DNA of 64,000 nt, from positions 1 through 64,000 of IMG/VR virus record IMGVR_UViG_3300022752_005414. The stretch is one strand, 5' to 3'. The position numbers were made by a program, and so were the translations under genes. The DNA is from a virus. Every line of letters begins with the position of its first letter. Positions within the stretch are counted from its first letter, which is position 1. A model generated the notes under the pieces. That model did not search any database, had not been told where the DNA came from, and saw only the letters and a list, made by a program, of their open reading frames with translations. This document shows, in pieces, positions 47,606-57,049 of this stretch.

Positions 47606-48151
47606 TTATGGCCTGCCTTTTGCTGTTTTCAGTGGGTCCTGCAAATATTTTGCGCCGTAGGGCTTCGCCATCCTGTCGTAGAACTTGCGGCGGCTCTGTG
47701 CAGGCCCACCTGGGCCGTGGAGTGGCTCGACGTATCCTGCGATCGCGCCGACCCCTGAGATCTCTTCCAGGTCTGCCTCGAGCTCCTCGTGCTTCTCGAG
47801 GTCGATGTCATCCGTGATCATCTCGCTGAGCGGACGCTGGAAGTACTGCTTCTTTTTCAACTTAAACCACCGTGGAAGCCTCCGTGGTCCTGCCAGCTTG
47901 CTGGTGTTGATGCTGTCGATGTTGAGCCCGTCCAATCCATCGTCCTGCGGATCTGGTACGGTGTTTCCCATCGAAATCGAAAAGGTGGTATCAGCACTTG
48001 TGCTCATACCACCCTGTGAGGGACGCCCTGGTATATATGGCTTGGCTATTCTCTGCGCGAAGTCGTCCCCGCCTCCGATAGCACCAGCTACGGGGACACC
48101 CGTTGTGCGACCGGAATACCAACCTGATTTGGGCTCTTGCGTCTTACTCAC
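47606..48151 (-). CDS. Protein of unknown function (181 aa)
   Basis: Not recognised. N-terminal half is Gly/Ser/Pro-rich (SGWYSGRTTGVPVAGAIGGG), middle basic (RRLPRWFKLKKKQYFQRP), then an acidic helix (DDIDLEKHEELEADLEEISG) and GVGAIAGYVEPLHGPGGPA. GTG start overlaps the HD gene stop (TAGTG). Sits between replication genes but looks structural; I have seen the GAIAGYxxPL end in small phage hypotheticals. Confidence 0.6.
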   Translation of the reverse strand: MSKTQEPKSGWYSGRTTGVPVAGAIGGGDDFAQRIAKPYIPGRPSQGGMSTSADTTFSISMGNTVPDPQDDGLDGLNIDSINTSKLAGPRRLPRWFKLKKKQYFQRPLSEMITDDIDLEKHEELEADLEEISGVGAIAGYVEPLHGPGGPAQSRRKFYDRMAKPYGAKYLQDPLKTAKGRP

Positions 48152-48155
48152 ACTA

Positions 48156-48743
48156 CTAACTATCTCCCACCTTTTCCTTCTGCGAGATTATCCGAACTGC
48201 TGTCTGTGTGAGCATCGTGAGCGGTGTCTCTCCGCCATTGTAGAACTTATTCTCGTCAAGCGCTGGGCCCTGAGCTGTTGAGATTGCAATCCACTCGTCT
48301 GTTGTTAGGGCCACTCCTGCTGATTGCAGCAGTGCGAGTGATCGATGACTGTGGGGCATCTTGGGCAGTTCTGGGTTATAGACGTAGAGGATGCCTGCCT
48401 TGTCACGGTGCCAGTCAGACGTCTGTGTGAGGTAGTAGTCTGATGTCATGTCGCCTACGCGTCCGATGTCATGGAACAGCCCGACAATCAACATGCTCTC
48501 AGGATCGACACCGAATGTTGATGAGCTCTCCAGCGCTCGCATCGTCTTGACGACATTGAGGCTGTGCTCGATGAGCCCGCCCGGCTTTGCTGTTGACTTC
48601 TCCCTGCGATCGTGCCCAGGACAGACGACAAGACGCTCTCCAAGGTCGTCGACCAGTTTAAGAAGTGCATCTGATCTACTGCCGCACTTCTGCGTCAGCT
48701 TGCGGAAGACATTGTAGTTACTTTCGAGATTATCGGTGCTCAT
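48156..48743 (-). CDS. HD-domain phosphohydrolase
   Basis: 195 residues. Metal ligands: PGGLIEHSLNVVKTMRAL, SMLIVGLFHDIGRVGDM (HD), and MPHSHRSLALLQS, in the usual order for HD nucleotidases/phosphohydrolases. Substrate is unknown; placement beside the PolA-like gene and nucleotide enzymes suggests nucleotide turnover. The stop is four bases before the next gene; its start overlaps the polymerase stop. Confidence 0.83.
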   Translation of the reverse strand: MSTDNLESNYNVFRKLTQKCGSRSDALLKLVDDLGERLVVCPGHDRREKSTAKPGGLIEHSLNVVKTMRALESSSTFGVDPESMLIVGLFHDIGRVGDMTSDYYLTQTSDWHRDKAGILYVYNPELPKMPHSHRSLALLQSAGVALTTDEWIAISTAQGPALDENKFYNGGETPLTMLTQTAVRIISQKEKVGDS

Positions 48744-49915
48744 GCGTCTATTGTCTTCAACTTGAGGGGCATTTTACAATCGAGTGTGGGAATGAGGATC
48801 CCATCCTTGACGCGCTCTTCGAGATGCTGCACCGCTTCAGGTGCCAGATCAACCATGAGCGCGTCGTGGATGAGGTAGAGCGGTGTCATCTGGATCTTGT
48901 CGCGTTCAAGCTCATCAAGCAGATGTGTGAAGCCTTGACAGACGACATCCACCGCAGTTGACTGGACATCGTAAGCTACAAAGGGTGACTTCTTCTCACA
49001 CTTGATGATCCGTCCGAAGTAGTTTGTGATGTGCCCCTCAGCGTCGAACTGCTCTCGTAGTCGCTTGGTCAGAGCATCAACACCGAAGGCATCACGCACT
49101 TGGAAGAGGAGATCGTTGGCGTGCGGGATGTCGGCAAACTTCTTCGCAAAGTTGGAAGGTGTCATGCCGTACAGTGCAGACATGATAGCTGTCTTGAGCA
49201 CTTCACGCGGAACCTGCACTTCAATTTGCTCAGCTGCCCATGCATAAGCGTCGCCATCAAACTTCTTGCCCTGCATTGCCAAGCAGACGCAGGGTTCGAG
49301 TGACGTGAAGTCAACCTGGAGGATCTTGCCGCCTGCATAGCGGCTCTTAAAGATCTTACGGTACTGCTTGTCGAGCGTGAGGATGTTTGGGCCTTCACAG
49401 ATCGACATACGTCCGGTGACTGATGACCAGATGTCGTATGTGGATCTGGGTGCTAGCACACCATCAGTAGGCTTGAATGTAGAAACACGATCGTCGTCAA
49501 TCTGCTTGATGACATTAATGTCGACGTGAGGTTGCTGCAATCTCTGCAGTAGCCTCTGTTGAACTTGGTAATCACGGCCATAGTAACTGTCAGCCCAACG
49601 GTCACGAAGTTCTAGGAGATCAGCAGAGAACTTCTGGAGCCATTTCTTGAAGACGTGGGGAGGAAGCGCTTGCGCCCAGGGAGGCGTTGATCCAATTAAT
49701 TGCCAAGCATTTACGTGACTGCCTTGAGGTGCATCAGCAACATGGCTATTCGTCGCAAGAGAAATGTGCCGCAAACTTTTCTGCACATTATTGGATGACC
49801 AGCACCATGCCTCGTCAGGGACGTCGTCCAATAGTACACAAGCGCCGTTCTGCTTTAAACCTAAGCAGAGATTTGTTCCTACTATGCTTTTGTCTACAAT
49901 TAGATCGAGTGACAT
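48740..49915 (-). CDS. Short family-A DNA polymerase
   Basis: 391 residues, only the polymerase domain plus a short N-terminal part. Seen: SVTGRMSICEGPNILTL (TGR, 165-181), motif A KILQVDFTSLEPCVC (D202), motif B REVLKTAIMSALYGMTPSN (K241, Y249), QSTAVDVV (319-326) and motif C LYLIHDALMVDL (H350, D351, with Ala where HDE is usual). No 3'-5' or 5'-3' exonuclease domain. A DnaE replicase is also encoded, so this may act in gap filling or repair rather than as main replicase. Confidence 0.87.
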   Translation of the reverse strand: MSLDLIVDKSIVGTNLCLGLKQNGACVLLDDVPDEAWCWSSNNVQKSLRHISLATNSHVADAPQGSHVNAWQLIGSTPPWAQALPPHVFKKWLQKFSADLLELRDRWADSYYGRDYQVQQRLLQRLQQPHVDINVIKQIDDDRVSTFKPTDGVLAPRSTYDIWSSVTGRMSICEGPNILTLDKQYRKIFKSRYAGGKILQVDFTSLEPCVCLAMQGKKFDGDAYAWAAEQIEVQVPREVLKTAIMSALYGMTPSNFAKKFADIPHANDLLFQVRDAFGVDALTKRLREQFDAEGHITNYFGRIIKCEKKSPFVAYDVQSTAVDVVCQGFTHLLDELERDKIQMTPLYLIHDALMVDLAPEAVQHLEERVKDGILIPTLDCKMPLKLKTIDA

Positions 49916-49947
49916 CGCATAAATCTAACCAGAGGCAATTAGATTTA

Positions 49948-52900
49948 TTACAGTTCACTAATTGCAGCTTCATATTCACGACGCGCTTGAAGTGGATCAT
50001 CAGATGCTTTTGTAGGTGATGATGTCTTAGCTTTATCTGCAGGGGTTGCTTTCTCTGCTTGTGTCAGCGTGTCATTAAACTGCTTGAGCATTGTATCCAA
50101 ACTCATCACTGAGCCTTGTCCCTTGTAAGTCAGTGTGAGGTTAGTAGTGAACTCTCCTGGTCGGAAGTCGTGTTTGACTGATGTAACGTAGTAGAGAGCG
50201 TCGAGAGTTGTCCCTGTGCCCAAGTCAAGGTAGACTTCCTGACCACGTTCGATGATGGGCAGTCCTATCATTGATATCGTCACTGAGCCTGGAAAGAGAG
50301 AAATCTCACTCACGTCAGTTGACGCATCTGACTTACTGCGCCCCAGATAGATATCCTTTCCCATGTCGAGGATGTTCTGTTGAGAGATTGCGTTGTTAAT
50401 GTCAGTTGAGACGTTGACTGACTTTAACATTGAATTTGTGGCACCGTAGACAATGCTTGGAAAAGCGCGCTTGAAGACATCTTTGGCGAAGTCAGGTGTG
50501 ATCGTTTCTCCGTCCTTACCTTTCAGCTTACCGTAGCTGTACGCGCCGATGATCTTGTTGTAATTTGGCGATGAGTTTGCGTCGTAGATGATGACTTGTG
50601 CGACCAGTTTTTCAGGATTGACAACGTAATCAGCGATCGTCTTCTTACTCTCATTCGTATACTCTTTGGCAGGAATGCTTCTGATGATGTATCTAATGTT
50701 GGGTGTTGTGAAGTCGTCGGGCTTTTTAAAACTATCTGGTTTATCTTGTGCCTTTTGATCGGGCGCAGCAGCAGGATCTTTATCATCCTTCTTTGGCTCG
50801 TCAACTTTTATTTTTGAATACTCTGTAGATGATGAAATTTCATACAGCGGCTGTTTGGGATTGCTGAGATAATTTGCAAGAAGAGACAGTGCGTTTGAGA
50901 TGCTTGTATTCTGTGCAAGAGAGCCTTCTTGGTCAGAATTTTTAATAACATCGGCAACTCTGATAGGCGCGTCAGAGATCTGCATTCCTGCCATCGCGCC
51001 TGCTGCATCATTAAATTTAAAAGTGTGTATCTGAACTTCGGAGTAAAGGCCTGTTGATGCAAGTGGCGAGCCAATCAAGAGAGCAAGGTAACTAGCCACA
51101 GAAGTGAAATCCTTGACATCGACTTGAGATCCGTATCTACTCTTCAGCGCTTCAAATTTTACAGATGATGGAGAGTAGCTTGTCACAAGAGGTATATTAT
51201 TTCTGATTACGCTAAATACCTCTTCGTTCTTGTAGTAATCACTTTGTTCCAAGATAGATTGAAGATTTTTGATTAAAGTCGCTCTTGATTCGGGCGTTCT
51301 GGCTTCGTAATCAACATACGACCACAGCTCTTTCACAAAAGATCCGTCCACCATGTGCGCTGTTCTAGATTTATCAACTAGAACTTTAGTCACAGCTCTA
51401 ATCTCTTCTGTGGCTGCTTCATCGCCTTCTTCGGCAGCAATCTCTGATTTAATCAGCTTGTCAAGCATCTGCGATGCGTATGTTCTTGTTAAGAACCCAC
51501 CGTTCAAGACCGAGCCGTTAACTGCGTCGAGTGAACCGCCACCGATAAGACGTATAGAAATGTTCATTGCACCGCCGTCTGCCATTGTCATGTTGTAGGA
51601 CGTAGGTGAAAAAACTTCACGATATCTCAGTGAGTTGAGGTAGCGTGCAACAGGATTATCAAACTTTGCTTCACCGTGTGGGTGTGTCCAACCCCACTCG
51701 ATCTCAAAGTACAAAGATGAGAAGTTACCCACTGAGACAAGCGGTGATATGTCCGTTAGCCTTGAGCGATCGTGCAGTGTAATAGACAGATCTGCCGTCT
51801 TCCTTGATAAAAGAGCAATGCCCACAGTTTCAATTCCAATACTGAAGCTGTTGAGCGACATCAACGGGACAGACGTATCAAGACGACGAGGATTTGACAA
51901 GATCTCTGTGGGATCAGGTAACAGTGTCTGTGGCGCAAAAAATGCTTCTGTACTTATAACTTTTCCACTTTTTAATTTTTTTGCTACAGATACAGATGTG
52001 TTTGTTGTGAAAGGTTCTGCCTCATAGAAGATCTTGTCACCCATTTTGTCGGTTGATTGCTTCAAAAAAGCTGATAGCGACAGCTTTGAGTGGCGCCCTT
52101 TCTTCTTTGCAAATCGATCGATGATGTTGAGCCGAAAAAATGGAACGCACATTGACATGTTAATGCTGTCGATGGCGTTAAAGAAGATATTGCAATAGTC
52201 AGAAGCTGCTGATGCGGGGTCGAGATACTGCCCAACGTGTCTATAGAGAGACACATGTGTATTGTTAAAATTAGGTGTATCACCATTTTTGTTGATGTCT
52301 CTTAACAAGACGGCTTTTCTTTTGTCTTTTGCATCTTTAAGTGCGTCAGATCTTTTTCTATTTTGACGACGTTCGGAGCTTAGTTTCAGCAGTTGTCCTA
52401 TTAGGCTTGCATCTTCTTTATTTAACGCAGTAAACTTTGCTGCAAGGTCGGCAGGCGGCGGTGAAATGCTTCTTAAAACATCACGATCTGCTTCTATCTG
52501 CGCGCGTCTTAAGTCAATCTCTGCGAGTTTGCTAGAAATGTCAACACTTACTTCACTAACAGCTGCAGCGACGCTGTGGGAACTTACTTCAAATTTGTCG
52601 ACTTTAATGCCGACGGCATCAAACAATTTTTCTCCATAATCACTATCAACTGCGCCGTACACATTAATATCGCCTGTGTCTTTTACACCAGTTTGAGTAG
52701 CAGGTTGCAGATTTAACTGCTTTAGAATGTCAGGAATATCTTTTGAGAAAAATGCACCATCGGGTGATAGAATTGTTGATATTCCAAGCGTATTATTGGA
52801 TTGATTGTTACTTGTCTTTGATGAAGATGCGCTGGCTGATGTGTCTTCGAGTAACTCATTGTTACTTCTCAGCATCAGGTACTCACGTAGATCTTTGTAA

Positions 52901-52968
52901 GCAACCTGCAGCTCAGAGGTTGGCGTGAAGTTTGTGTTGTTTAGAGAGGGGTTGACAGTCTTGCCCAT
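49948..52968 (-). CDS. Baseplate hub-type large structural protein (1006 aa)
   Basis: Large tail protein. The C-terminal part, SLFPGSVTISMIGLPIIERG, QEVYLDLGTGT and YYVTSVKHDFRPGEFTTNLT, matches the end of phage hub/late-control (gpD, gp27-like) proteins. A middle region contains SLYFEIEWGWTHPHGEAKFD and multiple beta strands; the N-terminal 250 residues are helical and Ser-rich. It follows the LysM protein by one base at the promoter-distal end of the tail module. More AT-rich than its neighbours in places. Confidence 0.75.
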   Translation of the reverse strand: MGKTVNPSLNNTNFTPTSELQVAYKDLREYLMLRSNNELLEDTSASASSSKTSNNQSNNTLGISTILSPDGAFFSKDIPDILKQLNLQPATQTGVKDTGDINVYGAVDSDYGEKLFDAVGIKVDKFEVSSHSVAAAVSEVSVDISSKLAEIDLRRAQIEADRDVLRSISPPPADLAAKFTALNKEDASLIGQLLKLSSERRQNRKRSDALKDAKDKRKAVLLRDINKNGDTPNFNNTHVSLYRHVGQYLDPASAASDYCNIFFNAIDSINMSMCVPFFRLNIIDRFAKKKGRHSKLSLSAFLKQSTDKMGDKIFYEAEPFTTNTSVSVAKKLKSGKVISTEAFFAPQTLLPDPTEILSNPRRLDTSVPLMSLNSFSIGIETVGIALLSRKTADLSITLHDRSRLTDISPLVSVGNFSSLYFEIEWGWTHPHGEAKFDNPVARYLNSLRYREVFSPTSYNMTMADGGAMNISIRLIGGGSLDAVNGSVLNGGFLTRTYASQMLDKLIKSEIAAEEGDEAATEEIRAVTKVLVDKSRTAHMVDGSFVKELWSYVDYEARTPESRATLIKNLQSILEQSDYYKNEEVFSVIRNNIPLVTSYSPSSVKFEALKSRYGSQVDVKDFTSVASYLALLIGSPLASTGLYSEVQIHTFKFNDAAGAMAGMQISDAPIRVADVIKNSDQEGSLAQNTSISNALSLLANYLSNPKQPLYEISSSTEYSKIKVDEPKKDDKDPAAAPDQKAQDKPDSFKKPDDFTTPNIRYIIRSIPAKEYTNESKKTIADYVVNPEKLVAQVIIYDANSSPNYNKIIGAYSYGKLKGKDGETITPDFAKDVFKRAFPSIVYGATNSMLKSVNVSTDINNAISQQNILDMGKDIYLGRSKSDASTDVSEISLFPGSVTISMIGLPIIERGQEVYLDLGTGTTLDALYYVTSVKHDFRPGEFTTNLTLTYKGQGSVMSLDTMLKQFNDTLTQAEKATPADKAKTSSPTKASDDPLQARREYEAAISEL

Positions 52969-52969
52969 A

Positions 52970-53266
52970 TTAACGTCCGATGCTCAACGCTGCGTCGAGG
53001 TTTTTGGGGATCTTAACAACGGTGCCGGGCGGGCACTGCAATGACCAACCAATTCCACTTGCTGCTGCGATGATCCACCAGTATCTACCGTTGCCGTAGT
53101 ACTGACCTGCGAGGTGGTCAAGTCGCTGCCCCTGTGTCAGGACAATTGTATCAGCTTCAAGCTCACCTGACAGCACGGCGTTGAAGATCGTCGTCCCGCC
53201 CAGCCAGTTGGCGATCCCTTGCCCGTTGTTGATGCGGCTCACGAATGTGTATCTGCTTCTTGCCAT
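52970..53266 (-). CDS. LysM-domain baseplate wedge protein (gp53-like)
   Basis: 98 residues. TIVLTQGQRLDHLAGQYYGN, then RYWWIIAAASGIGWSLQCPP and GTVVKIPKNLDAAL correspond to the LysM-type segment of T4 gp53 and related baseplate proteins (GxRLDxLAxxYYGxxxYWWxIA). Stop and start overlap with the neighbours (TAATG). Role: baseplate wedge or tail-tube attachment. Confidence 0.87.
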   Translation of the reverse strand: MARSRYTFVSRINNGQGIANWLGGTTIFNAVLSGELEADTIVLTQGQRLDHLAGQYYGNGRYWWIIAAASGIGWSLQCPPGTVVKIPKNLDAALSIGR

Positions 53267-56200
53267 TACTTCTTCACCACGCTAGAGGCACCCTGCCTTG
53301 AGAAGTTCGCCCGAGAGATCGTGCCACCATCGTCATACGGGTCACCTGCGATTGTGTTCATGATAGAGCCAACGTTATGGGTCGGAGCACGCATGTAACC
53401 GCTCTCATCAAGGCCAGGTGGGAGGTCGTGGATGCACTCGAAGGAGATCGTCACTTTCGTGCCCATCGGGGCGCGGGCACCCCAGTCGGTTTCCCAGTTG
53501 AAGTCAATCCAGTTGAAGGAAAGCTGCTTGATGACGCCTGCGAGACCGCGACCCTTGTTGTGCTCAAATGATCTGACTATTGTGTTGTTCTCGGGAGACA
53601 TGAAACCCTTGACGCCTGTGTCAGTTGCATTGTCAATGAGGCTTGAGACATTTAAATTGCCAACTGCAGCTACTGTGTCTGCACCTGTTAGAAGTGCATC
53701 TAACAAAGTTTCAGCTGGATTAATGACTAAAGCGGCAGGTGAGAAGACACTGCCAAGATCTGGCTGCAGGTCATCATGAGTGACTAAAATTCTCTCGCCT
53801 GTTGCATTGTCACTCTCACCATCTCGCTTGATGGGAATAAACTGGGAAGGATCGACTACAGACACAATGTATCTTGTCTCTCTTGTCGGTGTGTCTTCAT
53901 CAGCAATAGCATTTATTGTGCCCCATGGCGGATCGCGGAACGTTGATCTATTAGTAGTAGGTTCTTGACGTAAAACGAAAACTTTTAGCGATCTTCTCGC
54001 AGTGAATTTACCGATGATATTTCCAGTAGCGTCAACTGTGTCATATGCACGCTCTCTGGGCTTTAGATACGCGATCGTTAGATTGGGCGCAAATCCTCTA
54101 TTTTGTGTTCCTTGAATATCAGATAGACCTACAATGCCCTCTAGATCCGTGGTCGACGTATTGTCAGGATTTTGTGTAAATGCAGTCATTAATCCGTAGC
54201 CTAGTGGATTAACAAAGCCATTGACTAAAAAGTTTGATGCAGCGTTTGTCACTGTAGTGTTTATAACATTTCCAGAATTTGTTTCGCCTCGACCGGCTGC
54301 AGCAGCTACACTCTTAACAGGAGATCCAAACAGAGCATAAAATTTTATCATTGATAAGCTTTCTGCACGTTTTCCAAGGCCAAAGAACCCTGCCAAACCA
54401 CTTGCTACGGCCTGCCCTCGTGTCTCTGTGGACGATGGCGGTGTTACTGCTGAAGCTTTGCTTTTGTTTTTGCCAAACTTGCTCACATCTGTGCCTTCAC
54501 TACCGATACCGAAGAAGCGAGCAAGATTAAAGCGTGAGTAGTTGCTCTTGACAACGTCGCCGATGCGCAACCGTGTGATCGGAGTTGCACCGATGACCTG
54601 ACTGAAGGGTTGCTCAAACTCAATTCCGCTCGCTAAGTTTTCTACGCTCTGTCCCTTCGTGTACTTGGGATAGGTCGAAGCAATTAGACGATTGACCTTA
54701 TACCACATCTCATCAAAGTCATCACGGGATGTCGCTGCGATCGTGAACGATAGCGATAGTGTGCGGGTGGTAGATGAGTACATCTGGATCGGGTCGGCGC
54801 GTCCGTACGTCTTATAGGCGGTGTAGTTAGCTGCAAATGCATCAGATAGCTGCTCCAGGAACGCGTGGAAGGAGATGATCTCGTTGGTGCGGAGGTCGTG
54901 GAAGTAGAAAGGGACGTACTCGGCGTCGAGCTTGTCCTCGATGATCTTGACGATGTCACCTGGAATACGTGCCTTGGAGCCCTTCAGCGTGGGATCAGTG
55001 TACGTCTTGTCGATCAACGAGGAGGCGAGCATGCCTCGTGCTGGGTTCTCACCTGTTAGCAGGTTACCCATCTGAAGCGACGCTCGCACGACGTCGTCTG
55101 ACAGCATGTAGAGGCCGGGTAGGCTACTGCCACGCCAGCTGAGCGCGAGGGGCGACCTGCCCGAGCCCTCTCTGCTCTTTGAGATGCGTGTGCCCGCCGT
55201 CACGGGTAGATCGTCAACTTGCTCGATCCCAGCAGCCGTCCTTATGTCAGATCCAATCGTCTCTGGGTCGAACGTCTTGCCTGTCACCTGCAGGATGATG
55301 TCACCGACTGTGGCGAACGCATTCATCATCTTGACGGCCTTGCTCCTGCTCAGATCGACGTAGTACTGCGGAGAGAGCGCGTCAGCGATGTCACCTGTCA
55401 CACGCATCTGTCTGATAGTGTCAACAGCTGACTTTGCGACTGCCTCCCAGAAGCCAGGCGATACTGGCATCGCACCGTAGTAATCGCCGATCTGGCGGGG
55501 TGACCCACTCTTGCTCAGATCCTTACCTAGCATGACCCCCATGCCAGCGACGACAGCGTCCTTGTACGCGTTGCGAGTTGGAACATATGTGACACCTAAG
55601 ATCATCCTGTGCATCGCGTTGACGCGCCCATAGATAGATCCGCCCATGAAGTAGGGCCCTAAACTCTTCAACTCACTTGTTAACCCCAAAGCACCTTGAG
55701 GATCCTGCACAAGATCAGCGTTGACTAGCTCTGCCAAGCGGTTGATCGCGAGGAGCGCCTTTGCTTGTGCCAGCTTTGCATTACCTTGTCGGGACGTGTC
55801 AGAGAAGGGCGTCTCAGACGTATAAGACGTCGTTGTCTGCTCAGAGTAGGGTGCATCTTCATCGGGTGGCTTGACCACGCCACGGTCGGCGCGCATGGAG
55901 GCACCCGACGCTTGCTTGGGATAGCCCGGTGCGTTGGATGCCACCGTGTCGTCCAGTGTGATCGTGTCGTTGCCTCGTTTGGATGCAAGCTGGTTGGCGA
56001 CGGTGCTGATGCGAGCGTCGGGATTGATGCCCTGTGTGAAGAACTGCTCGATATCTTGGGGCTCATTCTCACCTGCAGCCATGTTGTAACCCGCTGCAGA
56101 CGCGATCAACCAAGCACCTACATTCCGCAACCTGTCATATGTGTAAGCTTGGGATGTGGCACCGTCATCCTTGACGTAGTCACCAAACGCTCGCTGTGCC

Positions 56201-56877
56201 GATTGCAGCGGTTGTTGGTCGATCTCGTTGATCGTTATCCGATTTGGTATCGCGACTGTCGACAGTGAGCCGGGCTCAATCGGAGGTGCAGCCCTGTTAT
56301 TGTTGTCAAGCGTCTGCAGGACGCCTGTCTGCATCTTTCCACTCTGCGTGGCAGTGTTGACTGGCGTGTCAATCTCTGGATTACCTGTCAAATCCAGAGG
56401 TCGACCCAAAACTGACGCAAGTAATCCGTCGCCGCTCAGATCAGGATTGCCGCCCGTCTTGTCGAGGTAAGATGCGATGGGATAGTCAGTGGCATCTTGT
56501 ATGCCGCTGTTGGACAGCTGCATCGCCTGTCCCAGCGTCGTACCTGGCCTGACAAAGACGCGAGCAGCACCTTGCTGACTAGGATCTTGGAGCTGATCAC
56601 CGCGGTTAGATGAGGGTGCTTCCTCACCTTGCGGTGTGATCTCGTAGAGGTTGCCACTCTGCTGTGTTAGGAAGGCGACATATGCTGCCGCCAAGCCGTC
56701 GAGCCCGAGCAGCGGCTCTGCAGTGTTCGGATCAACGCCGAGGTCGTCGCCTTCATTGAAGGCACCGCCTGGAGGTGAGCTGGATGCATCAGGTGTCAGT
56801 GTGATAGATGACGCACTCGACCCACGGGCGGCGAGAAAATCTCTAAGCGTTGCTCTTGTTTGCCTGCTTTCTGCCAC
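53266..56877 (-). CDS. Large tail/baseplate structural protein (1203 aa)
   Basis: Not assigned to a named family. Features: Pro/Ser/Gly-rich N-terminal third, then an alpha/beta core with AEYVPFYFHDLRTNEIISFH, SSTTRTLSLSFTIAATSRDD and FDEMWYKVNRLIASTYPKYT, a pattern (LSFxIxAxSxxDxxxMWxKxNxL) recurrent in baseplate-associated proteins of T4-like aquatic phages, and a C-terminal MGTKVTISFECIHDLPPGLD. Located between a small gene downstream of the tape measure and the LysM baseplate gene, so a hub or wedge component. Confidence 0.75.
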   Translation of the reverse strand: MAESRQTRATLRDFLAARGSSASSITLTPDASSSPPGGAFNEGDDLGVDPNTAEPLLGLDGLAAAYVAFLTQQSGNLYEITPQGEEAPSSNRGDQLQDPSQQGAARVFVRPGTTLGQAMQLSNSGIQDATDYPIASYLDKTGGNPDLSGDGLLASVLGRPLDLTGNPEIDTPVNTATQSGKMQTGVLQTLDNNNRAAPPIEPGSLSTVAIPNRITINEIDQQPLQSAQRAFGDYVKDDGATSQAYTYDRLRNVGAWLIASAAGYNMAAGENEPQDIEQFFTQGINPDARISTVANQLASKRGNDTITLDDTVASNAPGYPKQASGASMRADRGVVKPPDEDAPYSEQTTTSYTSETPFSDTSRQGNAKLAQAKALLAINRLAELVNADLVQDPQGALGLTSELKSLGPYFMGGSIYGRVNAMHRMILGVTYVPTRNAYKDAVVAGMGVMLGKDLSKSGSPRQIGDYYGAMPVSPGFWEAVAKSAVDTIRQMRVTGDIADALSPQYYVDLSRSKAVKMMNAFATVGDIILQVTGKTFDPETIGSDIRTAAGIEQVDDLPVTAGTRISKSREGSGRSPLALSWRGSSLPGLYMLSDDVVRASLQMGNLLTGENPARGMLASSLIDKTYTDPTLKGSKARIPGDIVKIIEDKLDAEYVPFYFHDLRTNEIISFHAFLEQLSDAFAANYTAYKTYGRADPIQMYSSTTRTLSLSFTIAATSRDDFDEMWYKVNRLIASTYPKYTKGQSVENLASGIEFEQPFSQVIGATPITRLRIGDVVKSNYSRFNLARFFGIGSEGTDVSKFGKNKSKASAVTPPSSTETRGQAVASGLAGFFGLGKRAESLSMIKFYALFGSPVKSVAAAAGRGETNSGNVINTTVTNAASNFLVNGFVNPLGYGLMTAFTQNPDNTSTTDLEGIVGLSDIQGTQNRGFAPNLTIAYLKPRERAYDTVDATGNIIGKFTARRSLKVFVLRQEPTTNRSTFRDPPWGTINAIADEDTPTRETRYIVSVVDPSQFIPIKRDGESDNATGERILVTHDDLQPDLGSVFSPAALVINPAETLLDALLTGADTVAAVGNLNVSSLIDNATDTGVKGFMSPENNTIVRSFEHNKGRGLAGVIKQLSFNWIDFNWETDWGARAPMGTKVTISFECIHDLPPGLDESGYMRAPTHNVGSIMNTIAGDPYDDGGTISRANFSRQGASSVVKK

Positions 56878-57049
56878 GGTCGACGATCTCCTCGATGATG
56901 CTGGTTAACGATGTCTCAATCTTACTTATCTCTGTCGCTGAGATCACGGGAGGTGAGGAGGCTGCGAGGCGATCGAGCTCCTTCTCAAAATGCTGCAGTG
57001 CTGCCTGCTCTTCAACTGTCAGATCAAGGAGATCTCTGACGTGCATCAT
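56843..57049 (-). CDS. Small helical protein between tape measure and baseplate genes (68 aa)
   Basis: MMHVRDLLDLTVEEQAALQH begins a fully helical protein, with ISKIETSLTSIIEEIVDRGR and a basic end. It overlaps the tape-measure stop by four bases and its last 35 bases overlap the 1203-residue gene. Perhaps a tail assembly factor. Confidence 0.6.
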   Translation of the reverse strand: MMHVRDLLDLTVEEQAALQHFEKELDRLAASSPPVISATEISKIETSLTSIIEEIVDRGRKQANKSNA

